64,000 nucleotides of DNA, from positions 1,405,501 to 1,469,500 of the forward strand of contig JACCIC010000038.1 in the NCBI GenBank assembly GCA_018907035.1, in the 5' to 3' direction. The notes beneath the pieces are model-generated. The model saw nothing but the letters and a program-made list of their open reading frames with translations, had not been told where the DNA came from and made no database searches. Positions 11,575 to 24,083 of the stretch are shown in pieces (position 1 is the first letter of the stretch; each line of letters starts with the position of its first letter). Both the position numbers and the translations under genes were made by a program. This DNA comes from Sycobia sp. Sy_11. Lineage: Eukaryota; Arthropoda; Insecta; Hymenoptera; Epichrysomallidae.

Positions 11575-12295
11575 TAGGAGGCCCGATCGTGGGATCCACC
11601 GATCGCTGCGTCACTGTAGACGCAGGGTACTGTATCGCTCGCGTTCTCGGCGACCCCCGTAGATCGGAAAAGTTTGTATTTAGAGAAAATCTAATCGCCG
11701 ACTCTCGAATAAACTTTCTCCAATCGCAGGCGTTACAACGCCTTCCTTCAGTACGATAAATGACGGGAGCGCGCGGGATATTTTACCCCCTCTCCTCCTA
11801 ATCCTCAGACTTTATATGAGACAGTAGTAAACGTAGCGGGCGTCGCGGCTCGATGTTCCACGATAGTTTCGAATTATCGAACTTTGGCAATCGGCGGGTG
11901 GCGCGTAGAGAGCTCGATCCGAGCCCGCCTGGCGGCACCTCCCATACCTCCGGAAGTGAGTTTGCGCTCGCAGCTGCAGCATCGTAGAGCGAGAGAGAAA
12001 GAGAAAGCAAGAGCAAGAGAAGATAGAGGAAGGCGAGAAGGTGAGTCGAAGAGTCTTTGAAGTGAAGCACCGACGCGTCGACGGGGGCCGTAACTGTTGC
12101 CCTTATAATCTGCGAAGCAGGAAAGTCGCAGCAAAAGAGCATGGAGAAAACTCCTTTTCGTCCTTTATTTTTGTGTCTTTTTACGAAACCATCCCGTCCG
12201 TAGGTTACAAGGCGCGCTATATCCACGGAAGCGGAGAGACGCGGGATTCCGCGGCGTTATTTGAATTCGCGGCCTTTATATAGCGCAGCGTATTT
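11575..12295. other. GC-rich island, possible promoter or 5' UTR region
   Basis: A 700-base GC- and CpG-rich island with purine-rich GA runs (about 11990-12040) in AT-rich surroundings. Overlapping frames are open on both strands and none is recognisable. It is not repeated in the window. A promoter-proximal region of a host gene is possible but unproven. Confidence 0.4.
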
Positions 12296-15200
12296 TTTCT
12301 TGGTTCCCCATGGATTATTATTCATCGTGGAATTATTATTATGATTATTCATCGTGGGTTATTATTTATCATGGAAATTATTCATCGCTCTCGCGCGAAA
12401 TCTTCAAAAGAATTATGTCTCGTTCTCCAAAGTCGTTTCGAAAGCGGAAACTCAAATTTGCCATTTCTAATTTATCACCACGAATTAATTTAATCAAACT
12501 CATTAATTAAAAATCAACAAATTAATTTAACTACAAAGTGTTATTTTGGATCAATAGAAGGAGATTGATTTCTTTAAAGAATTCATAAAAGTTTTTATAT
12601 ATGTTATATTATAAATTATATTATTGTAATTGGTTGTATTGAGATTCCAGAACAAGGATCATTGTAGATTTATTTTCATAAACTTACTGGTAAATCTTGA
12701 TTGATATGTGACGTAATTTAAAACTTGGTTTTTCAGTGTTGTATTAGTATTTAGATGGTTTAATAATGATTGCTCTAGCCAATGAAGTCAAAACTTGATA
12801 ATGATTAAACGTTGAATTATCAATGATTTAATGTGAATAATAGAAATGAAAAAAAAAATCTTATTTGAAAATCATGTTTTTTTTAATTAAAAATCATATA
12901 GTCTATGAGAGAACAATTTTTGGAAAAATTGGCTCAGAAATTCTTAAATTAAATTTAACGTCCAATAATATGATTTATATTTTTTCTACAACTCATTTTC
13001 ATAGAAAATACAAATATTACTAACTGTTGTAACAAATTGTTCATTTAGAACTTAATGGGCGATAATTTGAAAAATTGTTAAAGCAAATTTTTAAAAGTAC
13101 TCTTTCACTTCCTTTTTCAACATTTTAATGGATGCTGTTTATAAGTTTTTTTAAACTGTCAGGACTTCTAAATTTCTTTTTCAATTCTAATTTCTTATAG
13201 AGTGTTAAAAATTACTAAATAAATAAATATAATAAATAAATATAAAAAGATTAATTTATTATAAGTGGTATTTAACCAGAATACCGTGGATTATTATTTT
13301 ATTGTTAGAATGTTTGAGTGCATTAAGGAATATTCTCATTTACTTGGTGAGCTAAATTATTTTATTTTCGATGCTATTTCACGTTTGATTTAATCTCTTC
13401 AACAACAGATAGGTAAAAGAAATGCATTAAAAAGTTATATTTATTTGTGGGAAATTCGATAAATCGTTATATTCTAACAAAATTATTAAACTCCATGTAA
13501 AATTCTAGCTGTAGATTTTCTAGGTTGTAATTATACAAGTGAATTGCATCGAAACTTTTATGGGTCACCTAATTTGGCAGCAACTTTACCTACCCATGAA
13601 GGTGCATAGTAAGTAATCGGATCATGTAATACGAATGAGCGTATACCTTTGGTGCTACTACCATCGATTTTTAGAAACCTTCGAAGTTTCTTATGAATAG
13701 AACAGCTGAATTTTAGCGTAAACATAACTGCTAGAGTATATGTTGTGGCTATCTTGAAACGAATTCGATAGAATGATTTTCTCACGAGTGTCAATAATAT
13801 GTGTGAACATTTGCTAATACTTGTTGATTTTTAAAATGTAAGCGATCGACAATGAAACTTACAATCTTTTGAAATAAAATATAATATACGTATTTGTCAA
13901 TTGACTTTTTTGTCTTTAAATTATTTTCTTTTACATTACGATTCTAAAAAATAGTAGATTGTTGACTAAAGAAGTAAATTCGGCGTAAAATTACAGCTAA
14001 AGCGCGTCGACTATCTATGTCTGCTTTATTCCCTTATAATGCATAGTATTTGTTCCACATGAATTGTGAATTTTGTATTTTGTCCTTGTTCAACAGGTGA
14101 TAAATTCTGTTTTCTACCCCTAGGCATATTATAGATGAGATCTAGAATCAACCATGGCAAAGGATTCGCTTGTTTTTCTATTTATCAATGTATGCTTAAG
14201 GCGTGTATCGCTTATGTGTTTTACACCTTGATGTAACAAATAAAATATTGTATTTATAAGGTTATCTTATACAACCGTACAGCACAAAGGCATGTTGTAT
14301 ACATACTTATTACACAATTGAAAATTCTAAAACAATTTATATCTGCAATGTGTTAGTTTAAAATCTACGAGTATCGATTTAGCCACAGTCTTGGTTATAT
14401 CCAATTTCTTTTCTATAAATTACAATTCTTGAAATGATAAGGCTTTTTTACAGTTTGAAAGAGGGAAGATGGAAAAAACGTAAAAACATCCGAGAAACAA
14501 GATTGACAAATGACACAGTGTGAGAGGAGTGGGAGGGGCTTCAGAGGGAAAGAAACTTTATCCATTCCCCCAGCAATTTGGAAAAATACGTGAATGTAAT
14601 GGCAGTATATTCTGTCACTGGAATTTCACAACGTAGCCAGGCTAATGTCTTTCCTGAGTTTTCACCGGAAATTCCCATAATTTAATAGTAGAAAGAGACA
14701 GAAAAAAAGGAATAAGGTAAAATAGAAAGACGTAGAGATGGAGAAGAGATGTGAATCATGGAAATCAAGCTTGAAAGTGGAACAAGGAAGCTATAACATT
14801 CTATGGATTGTTTGCAGTTGCATGATGTTCGAAATGTACTTCATTATCTTTATTAAAATAATAAATATTACTTATTTATATTAGATAGCTGATTATAATT
14901 CTCTAATACCATATTATTGGAAGGTATCTAGAGCAAAAATTCTTTAAGCAATGATTTACAACAGATCATCAGTATAAATTTTTTGCACCTGTATAATTCT
15001 ATTAAAATATTTACAGTGTATCAGTTTATTTCGGAAAATATGTTTTGTACGATTTGTTTTTCACAAAACTTGACGGGTACAAAGAAATGATGATACTTTG
15101 TTCAGCGATCCAAATAGAAGGAGATGTTAAATAAGAAAAACTCAAGGCATAAAAAATGTGGATTTTTATTAAATATTGCAGTAGAAAAGATGTTCAGTAT

Positions 15201-15330
15201 TAGAATTTACTTACGAGTACATTAAAGAAAAAGATATATCAAGAATTTCTTTCTTTATTTTTTGTTTACACAACAGAAAAATGAATAAGAGTAAAGGAAA
15301 AATCAATAATTTAAAAGATAAGCAGAAGGA
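12296..15330. other. Long AT-rich non-coding stretch
   Basis: Begins with short imperfect repeats of ATTATTCATCGTGG (12315-12390), then AT-rich DNA with no gene. A slightly GC-richer patch at about 14460-14800 has no recognisable content. Confidence 0.6.
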
Positions 15331-15402
15331 GTTAGTAGGTTGGGTTCTCGCCTGTCTCTTGTGCTAATTACTCGTGTTTATAAATCGCTCCGAGTGAAAT
15401 AG
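15331..15402. repeat. Repeated 72-bp tag preceding the pLTR/LINE composite, copy 1
   Basis: The segment from GTTAGTAGGTTGGGTTC to GTGAAATAG recurs at 20297-20368 with about 85-90% identity by eye, and both copies are followed by the same reverse pLTR and LINE. The tag is therefore part of a repeated composite. Its origin is not recognised. Confidence 0.75.
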
Positions 15403-15668
15403 TTAATATATTATAATATAATATATTAACTAAAATAATGATAGTCAGACTGTCCTTGTTTATTATCAACTCCGAAGAATCTGAAATAAAACTTATTACT
15501 AAATTTAATTAAATTAAAAATTAAAACTAATAAATTAAAATAATAATAAAATAATATAATAATAATAATAAAAATAATAAAGTATATTCTATGTTAACAA
15601 AGGCAAATCCGACTGCCCCCACCACCTTATTTTCTCCTTTGGTGCTCGACGTTTCGAACCGCTACAGT
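15403..15668 (-). repeat. Penelope-type pLTR fragment fused to a LINE, copy 1
   Basis: On the minus strand this carries, in order, a CGGTTCGAAACGTCGAGCACC segment corresponding to the GAAAC side of the hammerhead-like core in the intact pLTRs, a GCAGTCGGA motif, an A/T-rich block, and GGACAGTCTGACTATCAT. The CTGATGA half of the ribozyme core is degraded and the terminal AATAAA segment is absent. It joins LINE sequence directly at about 15668, at the same point as in copy 2 (20655). Confidence 0.7.
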
Positions 15669-18135
15669 TCATAATCTGGAACTAAACTCAAACAGTTCAA
15701 AAGCCTATTGGAAAATACTAAAGGAATTCACAATCCAATTCCTAGAAACTGATATTTATCTTAATATAAGAAACTTAAATATTAAACGGCGTTGTTCCCT
15801 ATTAATAAAAAAAATTAAAAACATACAGACAAACAAATCTTCTCACACCAGTCCTCAAAACACTACGGATAATTCAGATTCAAAATATAAATAAACAACA
15901 ATAACAAATGACGAAAATAGCGCAATGAAACATTAATGGAGCCAGAAACAATTACGAATTTCTACAAAAATTAATCAAGAATTAATAACCAAAAAATAGA
16001 TGTAATTAAGAACTACATAGATCCCCCCGAAACAACTAAAATATATATAAACCGCATAACAGATAAATTTACTTTAGTACTACAAGAAGCTGCTGATCAA
16101 GCCATTCCTAAAACTAAAAGAAAAACATAAAAATGTCACACTCCTTGGTGGAATAATCAATGTGAAGAAGCTATAAAAAATATAAACACACACTTAACAA
16201 ATATAAAAGAACAAAACTAAAAATAATAAAATCGAATTTAAAGGACTGAAAGCCATCACAAAAAGAACAGTTAAAATTAATATTAAAAAAATCATGATTA
16301 GAATACTTGAAGACGATCAGCAATTATTCAACTATGAGGGAATTGTAGCAAAAAATAAAATCAATAGAAGGAATAACAAATAACACATACATAACAGATT
16401 TAGAAGATAACGGAAAAAATATACAAATTCCAAAGACAATAGTAGAAACCCTCGCTAACTCGTTCACTGAAAACTCAAGCGACAAAAATCTTGAACCAAA
16501 CTTTATTGAAAGCAAATTAAAAAAAGAAGAAATGTACAATACCACACTCCTTACTCACAATTCAATAAATTCACTCAATAAAACAATAACATTAAAGAAA
16601 CTCAACTTGACGATCAGTAAAACCAAATATCCTAGTCCGTAACTCGATAATATAACAAACATACTTATCAAAAAACTCCCACTCAATGGTATTCTATGAT
16701 TATTTAAAATTTATAATATCATTTGGGTAAACAATATTTTTCCTGACTTATGGACATTAGACCATAAGTATTTAACGTGTTTTATATGCAAATTAATGAA
16801 AAAAATAGTGAACAAATGCTTATTGTAGTACATCTGAAATAACAATATCTTAACAAATATCAAATTAACTTCAGACCGAATTGCTCAACAAATGACTGTT
16901 TAGTAAAACTTGAAACCAAGATTTGTGAAGCCCTCTCTAGGAATCATCATCTAATAGCTGTCTGTTTAGACATAGAAAAGGTTTACGATATGGTTTGGAG
17001 ACAAAGAATATTAATGCTACTAACAAAATACGGAATAAATGGCAACATGTATTATTTTATTAAAAACTTCCTTTCCAATCGTCGAACCAGGTAAGAGTCA
17101 ACAATCACCTCTCAGATATTGAAAATATAATCAATGGGGTACGGCAAGGATCCATAATAAATGTCATACTTTTTCTAATAGGTATAAACAATATAAATGA
17201 CTCAATCTCACCACCTATTCTATATACTATCTTTGCAGATAATATAACAATATTTATTGAAGGAAGAAAACTAGCAAAATTTTAATTCAAAATACTCTCG
17301 ACCAACTACAAAATTTCACTTACTCTACTGGATTCAAGTTTTCGAAAAAGAAAAACAACAAATATCAAGAAAGATTTCATCAAAAACTCAGATAATAAAT
17401 TTTTATTATTAAAACAAGATAATCCGCTTATAAACAATAAAATATTTCCTACTGATGCCATATCGAAACTTATTTTAAATGAAATATACAAACTAAAGGA
17501 GAGATTTTAAGTCTACTCAAATAAAAGCCATACATAAATAAGTGCAGAAGTAAAACATGCAGAAAATCTTGCAAGCAAACTAAAATATCCTATGATCTAC
17601 CAAACTACAGCACACGAAGACCTAAAAAAGCTAATCAAAATTAAAAGAAGAGGAAAAATGGAGGAGAAATTGGATTAACAGTAAAAAAACTCATCTACAC
17701 AACATCAGAGATAATGTACACGAAAATAATCCTGCTAATAAACTTAATCGACCAGATCAATTACTCATCACCAGATTACGCATTGGAAACACCCAAATTA
17801 CCCACCTAAATTTTATAGGTAAACAACCTATTAACTCGTGCCAATTCTGTAATACACCTCTAATCATAAAACACATTCTAATTGAATGTAATAAAATATT
17901 AATTATAAGACGAGAGATAAAACTGCATGGAAGCTGCATTAAAGAATTACAACAAGAATCCGAACAGTGTAAAAAAGTGATAAATTTATTAGATAAATCA
18001 AGAATTAAAAAATCTATATAAAATATTATTAATGTAAATTTCGATGTTTAATGTAAGATAAGTAATGAAAATATTCTATTTAAATCTGTATTGGCCACTT
18101 ATACCTTCCAGGAGATGCGACCCTAAATAAAAAAG
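15669..18135 (+). pseudogene. Decayed jockey-like LINE (partial ORF1, most of ORF2), copy 1
   Basis: This non-LTR retrotransposon is broken by many stops and frameshifts. It starts inside ORF1-like sequence (QFKSLLENTKG-type segment). The beginning of the endonuclease follows (about 15908-15990), most of which is deleted. The reverse transcriptase core is readable in pieces: VCLDIEKVYDMVW (about 16950-17000, motif A), a GVRQGSIINVILFLIGINN block (about 17135-17200, motif B), and LYTIFADNITIF (about 17220-17255), where the usual FADD is FADN and so a catalytic Asp is lost. Near the 3' end a Cys-His cluster (CQFCNTPLIIKHILIEC, about 17840-17890) matches the C-terminal domain of jockey/I-type ORF2. 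The element ends with GATGCGACCCTAAATAAAAAA near 18115-18135, a typical LINE tail. Confidence 0.8.
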
Positions 18136-19204
18136 TATTAAAAAACATTAGTAGGTTAACTATATTAAATTATATCAAAATTTAGCGTTAAAACTATTTT
18201 ATAGAAATATGAAAAAAAATGGAAAAATAAATTTCATTATACCATAGTTATTCTCACGTGCGTTACATTGTCTGTCTAGTTTGTTGAAATGAAAAGTTAT
18301 ATTCAACAATCTCATTAAGTCTTCGTTCAACTACTCAAACTCCGTAAACTTGATATTTTCTTCGTTCTTATATAGATTTTAAAATAATGAATTTATGTCT
18401 TCGAACAATTTTCAACAAATTACTTTGAACATTTAAACTTACAAAGTTCTGTATTCTATATTATTTGTAATGTCCTTAAATAAATTTAATCTGTCACATT
18501 TTGAAGGATTTTGGCATTTAATATTTCTACTGTTCTGAAAAAAATTCAAATTTTTATTTCGGGCGCATGGGGTGTTCAATGTAAGAAAATTGCTTTCTGA
18601 AAAATTACATTTAAGAGATACCTCGATTATTTAATAAATGGTTTACAATTTTGATATTCCGAAAATTTTTTTATCGCAATATAGATTTTTCATTTTTCTT
18701 GGCATCAACTTTTGCGCCGGCATTGTCCGAAAGTTAAAATAAGCTCGCAAAAGTACAAATTGTTCCATATGAATGGCAAATTCAACAATACCTGCCCGCT
18801 AAAGCAGCGAACTTCTGAAACCAGAGATGGCCACTTAGAAGTTCGATCATCCCACGACATGTTGGATGCTCGATTTATGCGAATTTCTTTCATACAACTC
18901 CTGAAACTTCTAATGACGCTTTCGACGAATTTCGAAAGTAACTCTTGTATTTTACAATTGAACGCGTACGATGAATTTCGTAAACACGCGCAAAGTTGCA
19001 GGGCCAGGAACTTCTGCCATTTTCTTTCTCCTGCCCGCGCTTTAGAAATTAGAATTTCATGAACGACCAATAATTATACATATTTTCCAGTTTTATCAAT
19101 TGCTTAAGCAAGTTTGATAAATGGAATCCAAGATACTGATGTCAATAGTTTAAAATCTAAGGGTAGAGTAAAAAATTTCAAGAGTGCGACTTCTTCGTAA
19201 CGTT

Positions 19205-19242
<38 letters not shown>

Positions 19243-20202
19243 ATCGATACGTCGCTCGAGCGATGGCCGGGGACAGGGAACCAAAGAATAAGTAATACTC
19301 AGACCACTCCTCAAAGAACTAATATTAATTAATTCAAATAATAAATTTGCTCTTTACCAGATCGTAAAATACTCGGCGCTCGTTACTCGATAATTGAGCT
19401 GCTATTAAAAAGAAAATGAAGACGGCGAGAAGGTATGGGGGTAATAATGAGGAAGCCCTAAAGCTCAACCCAATTAAGTTTTCGCGAACGAAACAGGAGC
19501 TGGAATTATTTGTACGGATGATCGCGCCTCATCTTGGCGCAGTTACAATAGAGTCAATGGCTTGTAAGCAGATAAGTGTGCGGATCGGTAGAAACGTCAG
19601 CGAAGTTTTGGAGGGGAGAGGGGCTCTCAATATTGCGAGCGCTACGATCAACGGTTTTCCCGCTATAGCTGAAACTACCTGTTCACGGGCTCGTACGCTA
19701 CAGTTTTATTTATCATTAAAAATATTTCTCAAAGTAATTTGTTTTTTTAAATTTTTATCATTCTGAGAATGCTTCTTCTTTCAGATATACAAATGCTTAT
19801 ATGCAGTACAAATTTATATTTAAAATTCACTATAATGATATTCACTATAATATATTGATTTCTACTTAAGAAGCTTTCTCAATAAATTCCCTTACTATCG
19901 GAATATTCAAAACTCATTTAGTACTAATTATAATAATTGCAGCAATTGGTTTCATTAAATAATAAAAACAAATTAAAAAATATTACTAAGATAATGATAT
20001 TCTTCATAAAAATTCCTATGTGCAAAGGTTGACCCAAATTTATTTGGAGGACAAAAAGTAATATCCAGTAATATTAAGTTTAAAGAATTAGTATTAATAT
20101 TGAGATTAAAGAATTAATGATAAGTTTGTTGTTGCTGTTGAATGATTGATAATTAATAAAGAATTTTGAATATAAATTCTTAAATAAGATTGATATTTAA
20201 TT
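18136..20202. other. Non-coding DNA with a (GA)n microsatellite
   Basis: Mixed composition, with a GA run at about 19211-19239. Frames of about 116-121 codons are open on opposite strands at 18705-19070 and on the plus strand at 19416-19766. Neither shows recognisable similarity or codon-like composition, so no gene is called. Confidence 0.5.
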
Positions 20203-20287
20203 TAATAAATATTTTTATCGGTTTTACAGTCCTTATAATATATTAACTAAAATAATGACAGTCAGCCTGTTCTTGTTTATTATCAGG
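20203..20287 (-). repeat. Penelope-type pLTR end fragment
   Basis: On the minus strand it reads from the AAACAAG...CAGGCTGACTGTCATTATT motif to GGACTGTAAAACCGATAAAAA and ATATTTATT, the conserved 3' end of the pLTR family, including the AATAAA-like signal. It abuts the repeated tag at 20297, so it may be the end of another pLTR copy in the same composite. Confidence 0.7.
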
Positions 20288-20296
20288 TTAGTCAGA

Positions 20297-20368
20297 GTTA
20301 GTAGATTGGGTTCTTGCCTGTCTTTTGTGCTAATCGGCCGTGTTTAGAAATCGCTCCGCGTGAAATAG
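20297..20368. repeat. Repeated 72-bp tag, copy 2
   Basis: Second copy of the segment at 15331-15402 (GTTAGTAGATTGGGTTC to GTGAAATAG), again placed immediately before a reverse pLTR and LINE. Confidence 0.75.
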
Positions 20369-20655
20369 ATAATATATATTATAATATAATATATTAAATA
20401 AAATTATGATAGTGTAACCCTCCTTCTTTATTATCAACCCCGAAGAATCTGAAATGTAAATTATTACTCAATTTAATTAAATTAAAAATTAAAACTAATA
20501 AATTAAAATAATAATAAAATAAAATAAAATAATATAAAATAAAATAAAAAAATAAAAATAATAAACTATATTTTATGTTAGCAAAGGACAATCTGAGTGC
20601 CCCAACCACTTTATTTTCTCCTTTGGTGCTCGATGTTTCGAACCGCTACGGTTCA
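20369..20655 (-). repeat. Penelope-type pLTR fragment fused to a LINE, copy 2
   Basis: Minus-strand order matches copy 1: AACCGTAGCGGTTCGAAAC with a degraded upstream core, CATCGAGCACCAAAGGAG, a GCACTCAGATTGTC motif, an A/T-rich block, and a degraded GACAGTCTGACTGTC motif near 20410. The fusion to LINE ORF1 sequence falls at the same place as at 15668. A plus-strand frame of 118 codons (20575-20931) reads straight across this join. Confidence 0.7.
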
Positions 20656-21778
20656 TTCTCGGAATTCACACTAAACCAGTTCAAAAGCCTATTGGAAAAT
20701 ACTAAAGGAATCCGCAATCCAATTGATATAATAGTTCAGTACACAAATGACCTGGAAGCATTCATGAAATTCCCACAAACTGATATTTATCATAAAATAA
20801 GAAACTCAAATATTAAACGGCGTTGTTCCCTGTTCATAACAAAAACAAATCTCCTCGTACCAGCCCTCAAAACACTACCGATAATTCAAATTCAGAAAGT
20901 AACTAAAACAACAATAACTGTTGAAAAATAACTTTTCAGAATCAATTATTTTTATATATTTATTTATTTATTTATACAGTCGGAAAGTGTTAAAACAGAG
21001 AAAAAGAACAGACTTATACGAAATGACAAATAAAGAACATGTATATATAATATTAAAGAGACAGCGTGGCTTTTGTGTCGACGGCTTGACTGGAACTGAG
21101 GAGTCCTAGGCAGGATTTCTTCTTAGAACGGTTGTAAGGGGAAGGGGGTGCAATAAACTGCAGGTCAGAAAAAGTCATACGACCTATAACATATTGTCCC
21201 TCTTGTCCGAATAGGGAAAATACTGTATCAACTGCATCGATATTATTTTCGTATAACTCCAACAATAACAAATGACGAAAATAACGCAATGGATCATTAA
21301 TGGAGCCAGAAACAATTATGAATTTCTACAAGATCTAAGAGTAGCAGAAAATTTAGAAGTACTCTGCCTACAAGAGATTAATCTAAAAGATGTAAATTCC
21401 ATTGAATTCAGAAATTACACATGCTACAAAACAGGAACGATTGTAAAATTGCGTGGAGGTGTGGCAACTCTAGTCAAAAACACAATCTACAGTCAAATAC
21501 ATCCAATGACAACAAATTTAGAGGCAATTGCAGTTAAAAAAAATAATAGATAACAAAACAATATATATCTGCAATATTTACCTATGTAACCGCGACGACT
21601 TGAACATTCTTGAATTACACAACTTAATACAGCAATTACCAGTTCTTTTCATTTTACTCGGAGATTTTAATAGTCGCAATATCCTTCGGAACTTATATAA
21701 GACAGACAAAAGAAGTAAAATTCTAGAAACATGTATTAAAATAATATTACGATAACAATATAATATTACTAAATGATG
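20656..21778 (+). pseudogene. Jockey-like LINE fragment (ORF1 end and endonuclease), copy 2
   Basis: Before the LTR insertion it encodes an ORF1-like end (QFKSLLENTKGIRNPIDII, about 20665-20918). After it, an APE-type endonuclease begins at 21272 (MTKITQWIINGARNNYEFL, then VLCLQEINLKD with the catalytic Glu, and ILLGDFNSRN with the Asp-Asn pair at about 21648-21680). Frameshifts lie near 21530 and 21680. The element stops in the endonuclease at about 21778, so it lacks its 3' part. This is unusual for a LINE, which normally loses its 5' end, and implies a later deletion or rearrangement. Copy 1 at 15.7 kb retains the complementary reverse transcriptase part. Confidence 0.8.
20919..21264 (+). 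repeat. Solo LTR inserted in the LINE (5-bp target duplication ATAAC)
   Basis: The 346-bp insert starts TGTTG and ends CAACA, the usual TG...CA inverted ends of an LTR, and is flanked by ATAAC at 20914-20918 and 21265-21269. LINE copy 1 shows the uninterrupted site with a single ATAAC, so this is a true insertion. Inside are a TATATAATATT-like promoter element (about 21043-21053) and GCAATAAAC (about 21149-21157), a candidate polyadenylation signal. No internal retroelement sequence remains, so LTR-LTR recombination is inferred. A 5-bp duplication fits Copia or BEL/Pao, and some Gypsy, elements. Confidence 0.9.
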
Positions 21779-22921
21779 GTGTAGTCGCTCTCTTTGAGCG
21801 GAAACGCGTCCGGGTGCCTTTGCTCGGATTCAATTAATTCCGCGCGACAGCAATATCCTCTGCATCTGCAGTACGTCTAATCTAATAAATTTAAATTATA
21901 CGAACTCCGCTGAAAGGAGAGTTAAGTTAAAAGGGAGAAAATATTTTGAACAATACAAAAAACAGATATAGTATAACACGTATATTTTCGAAAGTTTTTC
22001 TTTTTTACAAAGTTCGAAGTATGCGACTCCGCGACTTGAAAAATACTGCCTGCCAAAGTTCGTACGACGACGCTGTATCGCCTTCTCGCCGCCTAAAATT
22101 CCCCCACTCTTGGCCCACAATTTCCCACGGTATATTGAAGATTCCGTGCTAATTTTCCGAGCGCCTCAGCGGCTTTTCGAGCCGGAACATGTGCCGCCCG
22201 GGCAAGAGTTTAGCGCGCCCACCCGTAAAAGGTCGCAGGATCATAAACCGCGCGTACCAGGGCGCCTCGTGCTTAGTCGCACGAACTTTGCAGCCACTAG
22301 GAGTCTGTACATTAAGTCTTTATTCTTATATAGTAACGTATTCTGTTCTTGTATTAGCTCGGGTTTTCACCCGCGACGCAGGGAAAATCCAATGAGATAA
22401 AAACCCATGCCAAGAACAGTAATTTCACATCTTAATTTTACACACGCTATAAATCGTCGCTAACCAAATTCCCCGATCCTACTTTAATTTTCCCAGACTT
22501 TAATGAGGAGACGAAGGCCCGCCACGTTCGCGCTATTTTTTCTTATAGCCAGCCATCGGGACAGCACATTTTGCGATCAAAGCGTCCGCAAAGGTAATTC
22601 ACGGCCTTCCCTTCGCCCTGCGTCCAACTCCCTATGTTTGGGAGAGGAAATGGCCATTATGCGGCAGCAACATCCAAGATGTGCCCTCACAAATAATGCG
22701 GCTACAGCGCTCGATATGCGCTGCACTCACAGGATCTCGCATTGTTTCTTTTTTTTTTTTTTTTTTTTTTTATTTATGCGGCAAAAGGCCTATCCGCCGA
22801 AGCACGCATACGGTTCCGCCTCGCTCACGCTCGCCGGGAACAGATGGTTTACCAACATATATCAACTCCAGAATTAGAAATCTCTCGGCCAATAAAATAA
22901 AAATAATAAAAATAATAAAAT
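21779..22921. other. Non-coding DNA with moderate GC content
   Basis: Several frames of 60-124 codons are open (for example 22110-22400 and 22503-22877), but they overlap each other and are not recognisable. A poly(T) run lies at about 22746-22770 and an A/T-rich AATAA run at 22890-22920. No gene is called. Confidence 0.5.
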
Positions 22922-23260
22922 AACCGTAGTGGTTCGAAACGTCGAGCACCAAAGGAGAAAAGAAGATGGTGGGCGCAGTCAGATTGTGCTTTGCTAACAT
23001 AGAAAATAGTTTATTATTTTTATTATGTTTATTTTATTTTATATTATTTATTTTATGTTATTATTATTTTAATTTATTAGTTTTAATTTTTAATCTAATT
23101 AAATTTAGTAATAAGTTATATTTCAGATTCATCGGGTGTCATAATAAACAAGGACAGTCTGACTGTCATTATTTTAGTTAATATATTATATTATAAGGAC
23201 TGTAAGACCGATAAAAATATTTATTAATTTAATTCAATATAGTCGACATAAGTACAATTT
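22922..23260 (+). repeat. Penelope-type pLTR fragment, plus orientation
   Basis: Order matches the intact pLTRs: AACCGTAGTGGTTCGAAACG with GTCGAGCACC (remnant hammerhead-like core, first half missing), GCGCAGTCAGATTGTG, an A/T-rich block, CAGATTCATCGGGTG, the perfect palindrome GACAGTCTGACTGTC near 23155, GGACTGTAAGACCGATAAAAA, and a tail with AGTCGACATAAGTACAATTT like the distal pLTR extension at 53960-53990. It represents a diverged relative of the family at 49-57 kb. Confidence 0.75.
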
Positions 23261-23907
23261 TAATTTTCAAAATTGATATTTGAATAACAATTTGAATAAC
23301 TTATTTTGGAAACAGTTTATTCGATATTTAATTTCAGCTTGTGAAATACTAATATATTTCGGAGTCTAAATCTAAATTCTTAAAAATAAAATTGATAAAA
23401 TTAAACAAAAAATGATATTTCATTACAGTTTAACATTTTACGGACAATAATTATTATTAATTAATAATAATTATTAATAAGATTATACAAAATTAATTTT
23501 ATCTATAAAAAATTAAAGAATTGCTTGTTTTTGTTAATATACGTATTAAGATTGTAAGTTTGTCTTTTTACCAGCCTTTTAGTTTTTAGAACTGATGTAA
23601 TAGCTTACTTTAAAGATAATTTTATCTGAAAATTAATATTTTTTATATAATATAAGTAAAATCTAGAGTTTGTAACTCTGTTTGTAAATATGTAACTTGC
23701 AATCAAATTTAGTAACAATATCCAGTGTATTAAGATCTATTAATAAATATATAGATGGCTAGATCGCTAGAGCGAAGAACTAGTAACTTGGATATAATAG
23801 AACTACTAATTTTCAACCATTATAAAAATTATATTACTTACAACTACAGACCTTCTAATTATCAAGCTCGCCTGAAATAAGAGTAACAATTAAATTCTTA
23901 ATATAAC
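23261..23907. other. AT-rich non-coding DNA
   Basis: No recognisable feature between the pLTR fragment and the left end of the mosaic mariner. Confidence 0.6.
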
Positions 23908-24083
23908 TTAGTTGCCGGCAAACTTAGTTGCCGACCTTCACGTTTAGATGGCGATATAAGTAGTACGAAAAGTCAGATGTGTCGGAACTAGTACTTATTT
24001 TTTAGTTTTGGCATTTATCAATAAAATTCAGTTACCAGGCTCCATCATTTATGTAAACATTATAATTTTTTCATCAGTGAAAA

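Noticed and set aside
11371..11577. 68-codon frame with signal-peptide-like start
   Set aside because: Hydrophobic Ile runs are common in translated AT-rich DNA. There is no Cys pattern, precursor structure or neighbour to support a secreted peptide.
18705..19070. Overlapping 116- and 121-codon frames on opposite strands
   Set aside because: Neither has similarity or composition favouring it, and no splice or start context supports a gene.
19416..19766. 116-codon plus-strand frame
   Set aside because: No recognisable domain, low-complexity Phe/Leu-rich end, no supporting context.
22503..22877. 124-codon plus-strand frame
   Set aside because: Contains a poly-Phe run from poly(T) and shares space with other open frames. 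No recognisable similarity.
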